DNA of 64,000 nt, from NCBI GenBank assembly GCA_025529335.1, contig JAMYHX010000193.1:1-64000 (forward strand), given 5' to 3'. Position numbers and translations under genes: made by a program. The first letter of the stretch is position 1, and every line of letters begins with the position of its first letter. The notes under the pieces are model-generated. The model ran no database searches and was not told the DNA's origin. It saw nothing but the letters and a program-made list of their open reading frames with translations. Positions 1 to 12,048 of the stretch are shown in pieces. Source of the stretch: Rhizopus sp. PT2906. Taxonomy: Eukaryota > Mucoromycota > Mucoromycetes > Mucorales > Rhizopodaceae.

Positions 1-716
1 GACTACGAACACACAAACTTCTATTTTTATTATCTTTTACAACACACTCAAACCCAAGGTCAACACAAAAATTACAATATTTTGAATAGATGTTTGGAAC
101 TACGATACTACCGTTACTAACGATACCAGAATGCATATAGTGTTGTTTTATGATATGTTATGTTGCAGTGTAATTACTGACATTTTCATGATTACTATAA
201 GTGTAAATATTAGTATTATTGTATGCTTGTATTATGTATTAAGTACAGAGTTATTACGCCTACCCTGAGGGAGATGCGAAGTCTCAACCAAGAGTTCTGT
301 TGTCTTATTGTTTGTGCTCGAGCTTGTAATGTACTGTGCTTCCACTTTCAATTTACCGACTTTTTGAAAGCTAATTTGTCTAGCTTTTTGAAAATAAATT
401 GACCACCTTTTCCAAATAAGTAGACCAACTTTTTGAATTTTTATAATCATAACTATTGTTCACAAAAATGAACATCTTTCATGAAGACAGAAAACATCTT
501 TTATAGAAAACACGAAAATGCATAATAGTGGAGAGGATTGGGCATTTTTCTTTCACTTCACATTCGGAATTAATAAAACGACATATACCTTTGCGATTTT
601 CACTTTGTTGGTTTTTCCCAAACAATTTACGCATCTGATTTTTTTGTTTTGCACATTGAATTTGTAGTTTGCGTATGAAAAAACACAATAAAAGTTTTTA
701 TTTATAACATAATTTA
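1..716. other. Left-edge spacer without a supported gene
   Basis: AT-rich sequence. Short open frames on the minus strand (about 232-450 and 479-688) show no family resemblance, no splice structure and no leader, and are treated as chance. It lies at the 3' side of the Tc1-type relic, so part of it may be decayed element sequence, but I see no terminal inverted repeat. Confidence 0.5.
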
Positions 717-1294
717 CTAAAGCATTAGCTCAAGGGCCAAACATCTATCAAAAAATGATGCAGAATGCTTAACCCAGTTCACAGTTACCCGTTCTACTGA
801 CTCAATAACTCTAGCGCTCAAATTGTCTGTTGCAGTGAGACAGTCTTTTCTCTTTACGCTAGCTTTGACTTTCAACCAAAAAAGTTTAATTGGATTTACG
901 AAAGGTGAGTAAGGAGACAAGTAAACAGCTTTGTATCCGCGACTTTCAATGAGTTCTTGGACAGCAGGGACCTTATGTATAACGGCGTTATCTAAAATAG
1001 GATAGCGACCAAACACTCCATGCTCGTTAAGTATATCCATAACATTACTGATAAATTGCATGAAATGCTCGCTTCCTGTACCAATCCTTGCATTTACCTT
1101 CGGTGCTCAGCTGCTCCACCATCATCTCTCTTTCTCTTTTTATTAGAAGCGCTTTTCTTCTGAACAGCCTTTGGATTGCGCAAGTTTAGGTCAATTACTC
1201 CTTTCTTGCATATCGCCTCAATTATAGTGATGATAATTCCTCTGTTTGAAGGAGGCACAATTTTAGCTGGTAATACCTTTTTGGTACCTGACAA
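717..1294 (-). pseudogene. Tc1/IS630-type DDE transposase relic
   Basis: Two minus-strand frames together match the end of a Tc1/IS630-type transposase. The upstream piece (1294-1095) has the linker typical of Mucorales copies (IEAICKKGVIDLNLRNPKAV). The downstream piece (about 1100-717) has GTGSEHFMQFI, the second catalytic aspartate in ILDNAVIHK, and the third-acid region YLSPYSPFVNPIKLFW. In active relatives that last motif reads NPIE; here the glutamate is a lysine, so the catalytic triad is broken. A frameshift near 1095 separates the two pieces, since GTGSEHF continues upstream only in another frame. No start region, first catalytic aspartate or inverted repeats were found, so this is a 5'-truncated dead copy. 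Confidence 0.8.
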
Positions 1295-1601
1295 ACGCTT
1301 CTCTTCATCATCTTTATAAGTGCTACTTTATTTACGTATACAATCATTTTTTAATTTTTTACTACTCTTATTCGAAGTCTCTGAGCTAGTACTGGCCTCA
1401 GGCACAAGAGCTTTTGTAAATTATACGTGTAAAAAAGGTATGAAAATGTATGAAAAAAAGGGTTTATTGTGAGCTAATGGTGTTTATAATATGAGTTTGT
1501 AAATTATGTATCTAAACAAAGGGGTGTTATGAAAGTCCAAAGTAAAATATAGATTGATAATGGATAAGTCATAGAGAGTGATAAAATGGAACTCCATTTA
1601 A

Positions 1602-2189
1602 CTACACATTAAATATCAACAGTCTCCAATATTTAATGAGATGTTTAAGGGATGCCATCTTCGAATCAACTTGCTTAGGGTTTTGAATGTTTGCCAAAAG
1701 GAGGTAGCTATGAATTATTTGCAGTGTGCTATCAATACTTTCTTCGGTTAGATTTTCACTGTTACTAACGGTCTGAGAAAGATAGAGTTCTACCCAATCG
1801 ATACAGGATTCAGTATAGCCAGTTTCTTTATAGAAATTTGACTCCATTTGACGCCAGAAGAGTCCAAAGTCGTTCTTGTCATTAACACGACCTTGATACG
1901 TTTGAGAGCGAGAAACAGAAGTAGGAGATGAAACCATGCGATTGTCATGGGTGGCCATATCAGAATTTAGGGTGTTTGTACCAGAATTTTGAATTGCAGC
2001 ATCGAAATTACGGATAACGGTATCAAATTCTTGGGCGATGGTGCCAGAATCAGGGATGGGGTTATCATTGGATGAGGTAAGACCCTCTTCATCATCATTG
2101 GCTCCATATGGCAAGGAAGTTGATCGGTCGTTGGTAATCGTGTTGAACCAATGATCCCCAGTAAAGGTCCAACCGTTTTTATCGAACAT
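1602..2189 (-). CDS. Unrecognised 195-codon open frame
   Basis: An uninterrupted minus-strand frame that I do not recognise. The N-terminal half is polar and rich in Asn, Asp, Ser and Thr. The C-terminal half looks like a helical domain (FWRQMESNFYKETGY, then a Leu/Ile-rich stretch). No signal peptide or membrane segment is visible. It overlaps by a few bases the 3' end of the decayed frame at 2179-2850 and sits between two relics, so it may be a remnant of a multicopy gene and not a living one. No intron signals or polyadenylation context support it clearly. Confidence 0.2.
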   Translation of the reverse strand: MFDKNGWTFTGDHWFNTITNDRSTSLPYGANDDEEGLTSSNDNPIPDSGTIAQEFDTVIRNFDAAIQNSGTNTLNSDMATHDNRMVSSPTSVSRSQTYQGRVNDKNDFGLFWRQMESNFYKETGYTESCIDWVELYLSQTVSNSENLTEESIDSTLQIIHSYLLLANIQNPKQVDSKMASLKHLIKYWRLLIFNV

Positions 2190-2850
2190 ACAGTCTTTGT
2201 ACGTAGGTTTCAGGCCTTATTTTTTTCTCGTGCGATAAGCTTAAAAATCTATCCATAATTGATGACGGAGGAGCATAGCCAAACAGGTAAGTAGGTAAAG
2301 CAGGTTTTGCGTTTGAAGGAAGGGTATAGTAAGAGTCATGAATCCAATAGATACGTGGGTCAAAGTTCATTTCATCATTATTAGCTCTTCCAAGAGCTGT
2401 TTCGACAGAGTGTTTGGTAGTCAGAGACTCTTCAATGGTATCAGCAATACAGTACATAGACTTTCTGAATGTTAACAGCTTACTCAAGATATCAGTATAA
2501 TCATCCAAATTAGCAATCGTAGAGGGAAGAGCAAACTGAAACTTGGGAACCTTTAGGTATAGACCACCAGCATCCAAGTGAATACTACTAAAGAAACAAG
2601 AAGAGCCACCAATTTGAACAGATCAGCCCATACTAACATTTTGATTTGTTTCGAGGAATTATTGAAATAAGGTTGTCCAGTATGTCTTTGATTCTCTGTT
2701 TAGTTTTCCTTCATCATCTATGGTTTTATTGTCTCCATTGTGTCTTGCAATTTCACCAGCGCATATATCAATGTCGTGATTGTTATGTCTAAATAGCAAC
2801 CTAAGATAAATTTTGAAGCCTATTATTTTAGATGTATTGGACAAGTGTGC
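2179..2850 (-). pseudogene. Decayed member of a multicopy Mucorales protein family
   Basis: Two minus-strand pieces read as one protein. The first (2844-2659) has a D...D.CAGE.A pattern followed by DEGKLNRESK. After stops near 2640-2660 the second piece continues with VQIGGSSCFF and DAGGLYLKVPKF, then PSTIANLDDYTDILSKLL. From memory of Mucorales proteomes, this order (aspartate, GE, Lys/Arg-rich helix, then a GLY..... beta strand) is shared by a large family of uncharacterised proteins. The D...GE...K spacing resembles a PD-(D/E)XK nuclease fold, but that is inference. In-frame stops inside the conserved part make it a pseudogene. I could not delimit its 5' end. Confidence 0.45.
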
Positions 2851-2859
2851 ATAAAATTG

Positions 2860-3475
2860 AGATTTGTTTTCAGCAGATTTATAATATGTAGTATCCTCAC
2901 TAATAACAAACCAGTGTTAGTCATTCATGTCTACAAGTCATTTACTATTACTCCCGTTTTAATCTTGATGTTTCCAGAGGCGGGGAAGAGGTACTCAAAG
3001 AAATTGGACCATACTACACGTAAATAATCATGTTTGGAGAAAGCAGGAGGATCAACTTTAATCAACATAGTGGGATGCATTTGTATGAGGTTTAGCCTAG
3101 CACCAATTAAATCAATATACTGATTGAATAATTAAAGTATCCTATTATCAGAGACTTACATATGTTTACATAATTTCAAACAAAAGAAATGCTGTTTTTT
3201 AAGGTATTTTAGGAATATTTGGTAAAGATACTTCAATACAAAACCAATGCCTTTTGTATTTGTAATGCTCTAAAAAAAGGAACGAATTATTTTACGTTCT
3301 ATTTAGCTGCTATTACTGTTTACTTACATTAGTCACAATTTTCCAAGTAGAGAAGATCAGACCATAAACGGGAATCAAGGTAATATTATATTTTTTAGTA
3401 TACATTTTGACCAAAATTCCCATTCACGGTCTTTAAACAAGGATTTTTGCGATCTTTCCGTAGTATCACAGATGT
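2860..3475. other. Spacer without a supported gene
   Basis: AT-rich sequence between two relics. One short plus-strand frame (2845-3027) is not supported by any family match. It may contain further decayed sequence of the flanking relics, but nothing readable was seen. Confidence 0.4.
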
Positions 3476-4905
3476 CTAAAGTAGAATATAAACCGTTCCT
3501 ACAAATTTTAATAGGGTCAATAACAAAGTGCATAAAACATGTATATTTGGTGAAAACTGCATCTCTTCATTTGCTGACAGCAGCTGTCTTAGTTCATTAT
3601 ATATTTGTGACAGTTTGTTGTTATTTTCAGATGTTAATCGTATACGACTTTCTAAAGCATGTCTGCATACATTCGTGATGCCTGTCAGCAACTCATCCGT
3701 TCTATCACCAGCGTCAGATGGTACTTCTGATTGAAGCACATCAGAGCTATCAGTAACTGCTTTGATATGATTATTCTCTACAGTATTCTGGATAAGTGCT
3801 GTTCCACTCATCGTATGAACCCTCAAGCTAGAGTTAATTTCTAGGCAATGTCGTAAGTACACTGTAGCATTTCTCTTATTACTATCGTGACAATCTACGT
3901 TAGCTGTAAACCACACAGCTTTTGTCGAAGCGATAAACCAAATACATATGCTTACAGGCACGCTTATTTCGTTGAAAGTCTATACAATTGCATGCAGGCA
4001 TCATTCCTTGTTCAGTTGATATATTGTATACAACTTCCGTCGTGAAAGACTTGACAATATAGCAAACTCCTTCTTCGAGATACACTTTCTGCACCATATC
4101 TTCTAACGACAACCCATTGATCTCTTCTGCTGCAATCATTCTCTTTCTTGCCTTTCTAGTTTCTGAGCTCATACGTCCGATGGTAGCAATCATCCTTGCA
4201 GTATTGTGCATAAAATTGGCATGAACATCATCAACCAAGATAAATATTAAGAAATCCAGTCTTCTATTTCTTTTTCTTTGCAAGTAATTCATCTTCAATT
4301 GGTTATGCCAACTCTCAATATAGTTGTTGGTTTCCATATCGGTGAACATTTGGGTTGAACTTTCCCACATCGAACTCTTAAGAGCTGCTATCATTCTTCT
4401 ATGAACAGCATTGATGGCAGAGGCATTTCCTAACTTGACTTTCTTGCAGATTTGATCCACCCAGGCTCTACTGACATGGAAAAGACACCGCTGTATACTG
4501 ACGGCAGAACCAAAGACTCCTGTACTGGCTGCATGTTCAGCGGCGGAAACATCAATTGTTATTTTCTTTAAGCAAGGAAGTTGTTGATCAGGTCCAAAAT
4601 TCTTGATAAATCTTAAAAAACGTGCGATTGGAATCATTAAGTGATCACTAGTAAAGAAAAAGGCGACTGGGCAACCACTTCCTGCAATGGAATGTCTAAC
4701 GACAATGCTATATAATATAATATTGGCTATGTTGGACACACAATGTGTAGCATCCAGGCAAAATGATTTAGCTCGAATTAGTTGTTGTCTTTGCCATGGA
4801 GAAACAAAGCCGAATGCATAGCTCTATTCATTGTGCTTTTTATACGATAGTTCTTGAACCTTTTTATATAGGTACAGCCAAAAGTTTTATTATGTTGAAA
4901 AAGGT
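3476..4905 (-). pseudogene. Mutator-like (MULE) transposase relic with SWIM zinc finger
   Basis: Minus-strand sequence encodes the core of a MULE-type transposase. From upstream, FCLDATHC carries the first catalytic aspartate, TIDVSAAEHAA the second, CLFHVSRAW the histidine-bearing helix, NNYIESWHN the glutamate region, and ACNCIDFQRNKRACKHMYL is a SWIM finger (CxC...CxH). The frame is open from about 4824 to 3900. A TAG at about 4826 interrupts it just upstream of the first motif, where FGFVSPWQRQQL continues the homology. The C-terminal helical part (about 3900-3476) lies in another frame. These breaks mark an inactive copy. No terminal inverted repeats were identified. Confidence 0.75.
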
Positions 4906-6822
4906 TGTAAAGATAAACATGAATGTTCCACATATTAAGTGAAATAACTCAATTCAATTCATCAAATCTTGTATTTTTAATTCATATACAATGTGGCTCC
5001 TGAGTAGGTTATTTAAACGGGTTTTTTCATAAAACGAAAGAGTAATCCTACTACATCATAAGAAATATATGTAATCATGCTCTCTTGTTGTTCCTTTGAA
5101 ATCATTCATTAATTCATGGAGTCAATCATCTTTTATACCTTGTATTCTTTGTAATAAACAGATTCTACTACTTTTATAAAATGTCCCTGATCTTATTCTT
5201 AATTTTTCTTTTAGCAGACTCTTTTAACAATCTGATCAATTGACCTTGTAAGATCTGGTGGTCGCTCATAAACTCAAATTATCATCAAGACTATACCTAA
5301 ATGTTTGCTTAATTATAAGGATTAAGTATTCACATAACAATAAGCGATGTATTTAAGAAGAGTCTCTTTTTTGGTTGCTTATATTACTTGAAACGAGTAG
5401 ACAGTTTAGCAGTGAGGAGATCAGTTTCTAAAAAGAGGGATCAATCCTGAGGGCCACAAAAGGGATGCCTACAAGTTGTAGTATATTTCATACTCTTGTA
5501 TTTAATTCAAAAGTTATCCTTAACTGATGTATTCATAATAACTTTGTAAAAACCGTCCAATGAAAAAAGTAACTTGGTACGTAGGCTGTTAAAGCAAACG
5601 AGTTTTACACCAACAGTTACGGCATCGAGATATCCTCCTTTAAAAAGGGGAAATCCCTGCTGATCATAAGAATACCGTCTTACACTCTATTCACAAATTA
5701 TTCGCACACTGATAAAAAAGTGATAGTTTCAGACAACAAATGAGACACAAATAATAAAAGAGAGCCCAAAAGAAGCAAAAGAATGAATAAAGAGATGATT
5801 AGTAAATCAGTTACTTGCATTATAAAGAAGAGTTTTTATAAGAGAAAAAGAAAGAAGCAAGAAAAGTGAGTACGTTTATAAAAGAGATTATGAATGTCTT
5901 TCCCGAAGTGCATCATGGGTGAAGGCAGCGATAAGCAGTCCGGAAACGTAAAAAAATAGAAAAAAAAAGAAACAAATAAAGAGGAGGGATCAAGATAGAG
6001 AATGATTGGGACCAAAGCTTGATAAGAACCAAACTACCCTCAGCTAGAACGGGGTTAGTTCGATTTTATGATTTATAATACGACATAATAGCTTCTTACA
6101 AGAGTAAAGAGTAATAATATATCTTAAGGCTAACTGGGGAATAACTGGTCTTATTTTGGTCCAAAGAAGAAAAGCAAGTCAAAATTAGACTATTCACATT
6201 AAGTGTCTAACAACTTTTCATTTTGTATAAAACATTGACCACATTTATCTTCTCTTTTCTCAAAACGACAGAACTCATCGCCTTTAAATACAAAGAAAGG
6301 ATTGATAATCAACAAAGTATAATTGTTATTGATTTTAAATTGTGCGCGAATAATTTCTAATAATTACACTGCTTGGCCCCAACACTGTCGTAGATAACTG
6401 TAGGGTAATATCAATGATATTAGAGTTGCTGTCGCTGCCAAAAATATACCCAATAACCTAATTAAAAATGTTTTTGAGTAAATGAGGAATGTCTATAAAA
6501 CATTAATACGGTCTTTTCAACCAGACATGCAACCATGTTGCCGTGATGAAGCACCAGGTGCCTAGGAAAAGGAATAAACCAATGCCGACAGAATACTCTT
6601 TGCCATCCAGATCGTAAGTAAACAATTTATTCAATCAATAGGATTGTTCAAACATTTATGGTTATTTTTTTCGCATATTAACATTGATATACACCAGGTC
6701 ACTGTACAGACCAATAATGTAGCTTTATTTTATATTTAGTTAAAGAAATGACTATAATATACATTATACAATGCTAGCAGATGAGGATATTTATTTATAA
6801 GATGCTATTTACGAAACTAAGA
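4906..6822. other. 1.9-kb spacer, no gene seen
   Basis: No open frame above noise, no recognisable RNA gene and no clear repeat on either strand. It separates the left transposon relics from the gene-dense block. Short A-rich runs occur around 5940-5990. The part near 6.5-6.8 kb is 3'-flanking sequence of the minus-strand gene that ends at 6823. Confidence 0.5.
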
Positions 6823-8130
6823 TTAAGAAAATATTTTGCTAATTCTCTTGCCAGACTTTTTCAACCTTTCTTGTATTTTTGTAGAAACTGAGGGTTTAGG
6901 TGAAGGTTTGGGTCCACTGGGTACTGAAGCCTCGGCTGCTTTTTTGTTTACACTCTTTTTCCTTTTTAAACGAATAGACGAAAATCTATTTTTACTCAAG
7001 CTTGAGCTTGATTTTTCTGGTTGGGGCGTAATATTGTACTCATTTACGATAGATATGTCCTTCAAAGGCTGTTTCTCTTCCAGGGCAGACGTGGCAGTTT
7101 TCTCAAACTGACTCTTTGGTGCAGTATAGCGTGTTGCATTCGTCTCACTGCTTCGTCGTGAGCAAGTAAATGTAGTTGTTGATAATTGATAGGAAGGCAA
7201 TTCATCAGATGATCCTTCCTGCTGCTGTTGCTCCTCTTGTCGCTCTTGTATAGACGCTGACGACTGCTCTGATTCAGACGAATCATGCTCTGATGAAGGT
7301 TCGTCTTTTTTTGTTAGATAAGGCTGTTCGTGTATTAGTTTGTCATTGCCAACACTTTCATGCAAAAGACTGGTTGTTATGGTAAACGGGATTACTTGCT
7401 CCATATCACTGTTAGGTAACACTGACATCACATGGATCTGCTTAAGTGGCAAATAATGACTGGATGCATCGTTATTTGTTTGAATTACTTCATGCTGATC
7501 TTTTGACGGTTCCTCTTGGTCCACTGTTTGAGGCAAAGGGGTCCTATTTTTTTGTTGGACTATTTCAGATAGGGTAGAGTCTGTCCTTTCTTTTTCAATT
7601 GTTGCGATTGGGATAGTCTCTGTTTGTCTTACTTTAGTTTCAACTACTGCTGCAGATGTATCTTTTTGTTCAATTGGTACATATGAAGATGTATGCATAT
7701 TCTCTTCCTGCTGCATTATTAATGATGAATCAATGGACCTTTGCTGTTCTACCGTTGGCGATATGCTTTCTTCTTTTTGATCAATTAATGAAAGTGATGT
7801 AACCTCTATTTCTTGAGCTATAGAATGTGATGTGATATCTTTTTCATCGACCATTTTATTCTCACAGACAGTCAAGGGACATTTGATTTCATGTGTTTTT
7901 TGTTGGATGATCCCAATTGAAACTGTTTGATTTGATAACAGTGGCTTTAAAATTGTGAATAGTATAAGAACGATAAAAGAAAGGGAAAGGGTGATAATAG
8001 AGAACCAGTCCTTTTTCTTTAAAGACAAGGTAAATAATGAAATGAATTCATCTGTAAGACGAATGGTTTCATTAGGTCTTATAATAGATGTTAAAAGATA
8101 GATATTAAAGACTATTTTCAAACAGTTCAT
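6823..8130 (-). CDS. Hypothetical membrane-anchored protein, 435 residues
   Basis: A single-exon gene of no family I recognise. One strong transmembrane segment lies at about residues 43-65 (WFSIITLSLSFIVLILF). It is followed by a long polar region rich in Ser, Thr, Gln and Glu without globular features, including a Gln/Glu run near residues 295-303. The last 60 residues are strongly basic (KRKKSVNKKAA and a lysine/proline stretch ending in SGKRISKIFS). This suggests a single-pass anchor with a disordered tail and a basic, possibly membrane- or nucleic-acid-binding end; that function is inference. The start is the first ATG after a pyrimidine-rich leader. The phosphodiesterase stop lies only 68 bp upstream on the same strand, which is unusually tight. 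Confidence 0.6.
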   Translation of the reverse strand: MNCLKIVFNIYLLTSIIRPNETIRLTDEFISLFTLSLKKKDWFSIITLSLSFIVLILFTILKPLLSNQTVSIGIIQQKTHEIKCPLTVCENKMVDEKDITSHSIAQEIEVTSLSLIDQKEESISPTVEQQRSIDSSLIMQQEENMHTSSYVPIEQKDTSAAVVETKVRQTETIPIATIEKERTDSTLSEIVQQKNRTPLPQTVDQEEPSKDQHEVIQTNNDASSHYLPLKQIHVMSVLPNSDMEQVIPFTITTSLLHESVGNDKLIHEQPYLTKKDEPSSEHDSSESEQSSASIQERQEEQQQQEGSSDELPSYQLSTTTFTCSRRSSETNATRYTAPKSQFEKTATSALEEKQPLKDISIVNEYNITPQPEKSSSSLSKNRFSSIRLKRKKSVNKKAAEASVPSGPKPSPKPSVSTKIQERLKKSGKRISKIFS

Positions 8131-8198
8131 TTTTTAGTATGTAAACACGAAAAAAAAGGAAAAAAAAAGAGAGAGGTATGTTGTACATAAAATAATAT

Positions 8199-10025
8199 TT
8201 AATCTCGACTACTGCAAGCGTTTATGGTAACTGATTTTTTTGTTATTTTTCTTATTGGACTAATCGTCTTTATCTTTCTCATTGGCTCTTCACTCTTTCG
8301 TCTACGTACAATCTCTGATCTCTTTCTATCGTCAAATGCTTCACTGTGGCTGACACTTCTCACTCCCCAATATTTTCGTTTATTCTTGCCTGTGCCCACG
8401 GTTCGTTCTTCTAGTTCATCAGGTATAATAACCATGCCTGCTGCCACACTGACCCTTCTGCCCGTTGGATTGATGATCGGTCTATCATCTGGAAGCATAT
8501 TCGATGGTAACCTTTCATTCCTTCCTTCATTTTCTTCTATTTTAACAGTCTTGGCTAATTCTTCTTCCATCTTTAGCCACTCTTTACGATTATCAGCCAA
8601 GGTCTTTAGTAATTCATCCGCTTTTGGAAAAAATGCAGCAAATATTTCGAAATAGGGGCTTACGACAAAATCGCCAAATTGTAAACCAATCGTTGTTTGG
8701 CTCACCTGATCTTTATCCATATTGGGAGAAACCGGTAATCCATGAGCCTTTTCTGCTTCTCCTTGACCAAAGAACTCTTCACAGACTAAATTAGACCAGC
8801 TTTTACAAATGGGCCAAGGTCTAAGAGCATTACTGATATCTGCACCATGTAAAATGATTTGACATAGGATGAGTCTTTGTTGAGGTTCCATGATATAATT
8901 CGGCGGTGTATATATTGTTTTTTCCTTCACTTTTGTTGTTGTGGTTATAGCCCCTGAAATTTCCTCGTCATCCTCGTCATCCTCGTCGTCTTCTTCATCC
9001 TCATCTTCTTCTGGACTTGCTGGTAGTAATGGCATGTTCTTTAGGTAAAGTGGAATCGAGTCTTCAAAATAAGATTTTTTTCTAAAATAGTCAATGGCAC
9101 TTTTTGCACCTTGATTTGTAAATATGTCTTTGATCTCTGGCTCATTGGGCGATTGATCATCATCGTCACTTTCATCTTCATTTTCTTCAGCCGTTGAAGG
9201 TAAGGTTGGTTTATGCTTCTTTTTACATGTATGCTCTTCATGATCGACAACGAGTTCTAATAAGTTGGCCAAGTTCTCTTGTAATTCATAATGGAATATC
9301 ATGTCTGTTGCTAGGATCATCTTGATGATGGATGTTCTCATTTCGGACTCTGTTGTGCGTAAACCAAGGAGTGAACTTGTTTTTTCCAACTGTTTTAGTA
9401 ATTTATGTTTGGTCAATAGATCCATGGTTAATGTACATGAATAACTTTCCAAAACTGATTTGTTGGAATATCTTTTGGCTAATTCTGTATTTAAATTAAC
9501 TTGATAGTTGTTATTTTTACCAGGCTAAAGACCAATTAGTCCATAGATATGAGTAAAATAATCATACTTTACATGACCAATATCATGGCATAACCCAGCA
9601 ATAAACAAGGCAGCTAGATCTATCCTTGAAAGATAGTTTGCTACGTCATATTGACATACCATTTGATAGAGTACAATGGCCACATCTACTGCATGATAAA
9701 ATGAATGATACGCGTTTGGTAAATAGCCGTGATCCACATCAATTAAGAAATCGAGAAATTCAGATGGTGTAACACCGATCGAATCGCATAAACCAAGTCT
9801 TTCAGAAAAGCCAAGGATGTACCCATACAGCTCTGCTCTCGATTTATCCAATACTGTAAAGTGCTGCAGGTTCCCTATTTTATGGTTCTGATCAGCTATT
9901 TTGATCATTTTCTAATAAGAGAGAAAAAGTTACAAATGGTAAGAGTTGTCATCTATTCTCATTCTTACACATTCAATAGTAAAAAGATCTTCTGCAGACA
10001 ATGTGTTATGCCTCAGTAAAAGCAT
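8199..10025 (-). CDS. 3',5'-cyclic nucleotide phosphodiesterase (class I, HD type)
   Basis: Hydrolyses cAMP/cGMP and so ends PKA-type signalling. Proposed exons are 10025-9969, 9911-9573 and 9524-8199 (introns 57 and 48 nt), giving 573 residues. Splicing out 9525-9572 restores CHDIGHPG and the following NYQVNLNTELA. Metal-binding residues are visible: YHSFYHA (87-92; the usual Asn after the first His is Ser), CHDIGH (127-132), ATDM (about 205) and HGADISN (358-364), then EEFFGQGEAEK. Between ATDM and HGADISN lies an unusually long insertion with two acidic runs, roughly residues 225-350. The C-terminus is basic. The 19-residue first exon is inferred from a GTAAGA donor and frame; if it is wrong, the start is the ATG at 9908. 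Confidence 0.88.
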
Positions 10026-10163
10026 TTTAAATAAAATAAACGAGGAAGAAAGGAAAAAGAGTAAAAAAGGAAACTTTTTTTTTATCTGCACTTTGGTTTC
10101 CTTCTTATTTCAGTCTCCGATTAATTCACATATGGTGAAACAGGATTTTATTGAGGGTTTTGG

Positions 10164-12017
10164 TTATAGACTTGCATGAATTTCCGAGTATAGTGTCCCA
10201 TATGGGTCATTTGTAGGTGACCACATATGAGATGTAACATAGTCTTCAATATTGGTCATGGAAACTGTTGCTAGGTTTTCATTGATAGCTTCTTGGCATA
10301 CAGCGGTTGCTACACTACAAGAAACAGCACGGATACGCTTTAGTGAAGGATAGAGCCAGCCTTGTTGACGTTCTTCTACTGTAAGCGATTCAGCTAATGA
10401 TTTGGCTGCAGCGTATATCATGCGGTCTGTGATATGACGGGGACGAGATAAAATTGCCCCTAGACCTAATCCAGGAAAGATATACATATTGTTGCCTTGA
10501 CCAGGGTATCTGATCTCTCCTGTTGAAGGGATTGTGTATGCAGGGAAGGCTGTACCAGAGGCAAAGATAACACGGTATTCGGTGGCTTCCATGGCTTGTT
10601 CAAATGTGCACTCTGCTTGTGTGGCTGGGTTAGATAATGGGAAAATAATCGGTTGTTGATTCAATTCGCCCATTCGATGCAGCACTTGCTCATTAAATGC
10701 CCCCGCCGTGGATGAAAGACCGATGAGTCTATAATGTGTGAGAGAATGTAAAATGTATGGTACTTATACTTACATTGTTGGCTTCACGTAATTAACAATA
10801 TCTATCAATTGCTTGTATTCTTGCCCATCGTTATCCTCTCTTGCGTAATACACTTTATGCTGTGCAAGCTTATCTCCTCTACTCTTTGTGACTAGGCCCT
10901 GTGGCAAATGAGTATGCACATGATGCGATGATGTAGTGAATTCTTACCTTGGAGTCTACAATCCAAAATAGGTTTCTGGCTTCTTCTTCGGACAGTCCAT
11001 GCTCAAATTGGAAATAGTCTTGTATCTGACGAGCTACACCAATGGCAGCAGAACCTGCGCCATAGAACACAATACGGTGACTGTTTGGTGACACACTGTC
11101 CTCAGCCTGTACTTTACGGATAGCATTGATGATGCCTGATAGAATGACTGCCCCTGTGCCTTGAATATCGTCATTAAAGCATAGAATCTTATTCTTATAC
11201 TTTTCGAGTAAACCAAAGGCGTGCTCGGATGACCAGTCCTCAAATTGAAGGAGCAAGTTTGGATACACTGTATAGAGTGCTTGTATCACAGTATCTACTG
11301 TTTCATAAAACTATATAAAATCTAAATTAATTGGTCTAACAAAATAAAAAAGCTTGTTTACCTCCTCATCATCAGGTCTCTTTTGCTTAAGACCAATGTA
11401 AAACTCATCATTTAACAATTTTTCATTGTTTGTTCCCAAGTCAAGGATGATGGGTAATGTACGTCGAGGGTCAATTCCAGCACCAGCAACATAGAGCTGT
11501 AATTTACCAATGGGAATACCAATGCCATTTGAGCCAAGGTCACCAAGACCTAGAATACGTGAACCATCTGAGATGACAGCAATCTGAGGATCAAATTCGG
11601 ATTTGTAATTCTTTATCGTTTGGATGAGTGTGGGGAAATCTGCCTTGGTGAGATATAATCCATCGGGCACACCAGGTGCAGCCAAGAATGGGTAAATGGT
11701 AGAGTACTCAAGACATGCTGTGCCTACAGTCGGAGTGTAGATGATGGGGGCAAGTTCCTAAGTGATTCTGAATTAGTCATAGCAAAGTGAATATGAAAAT
11801 AGCAGTTTACCTCCAATTCATCCATGACAATCTTGTAAAAGAGACGAACATTGCTTGTTCTTAACTGAGCCAATAAAATATACTTTTCAAGCATACTTGA
11901 CTTTGATCGAAGGACATGTAGACATCGCTTCTTTTGAATGTCTAATGTCTCTATTTTTGCAGGTAAAAGGCCATTTAAGCCAAGCTCTTGACGTTTCTTT
12001 GGGTCCATTGCGGTGCC

Positions 12018-12048
<31 letters not shown>

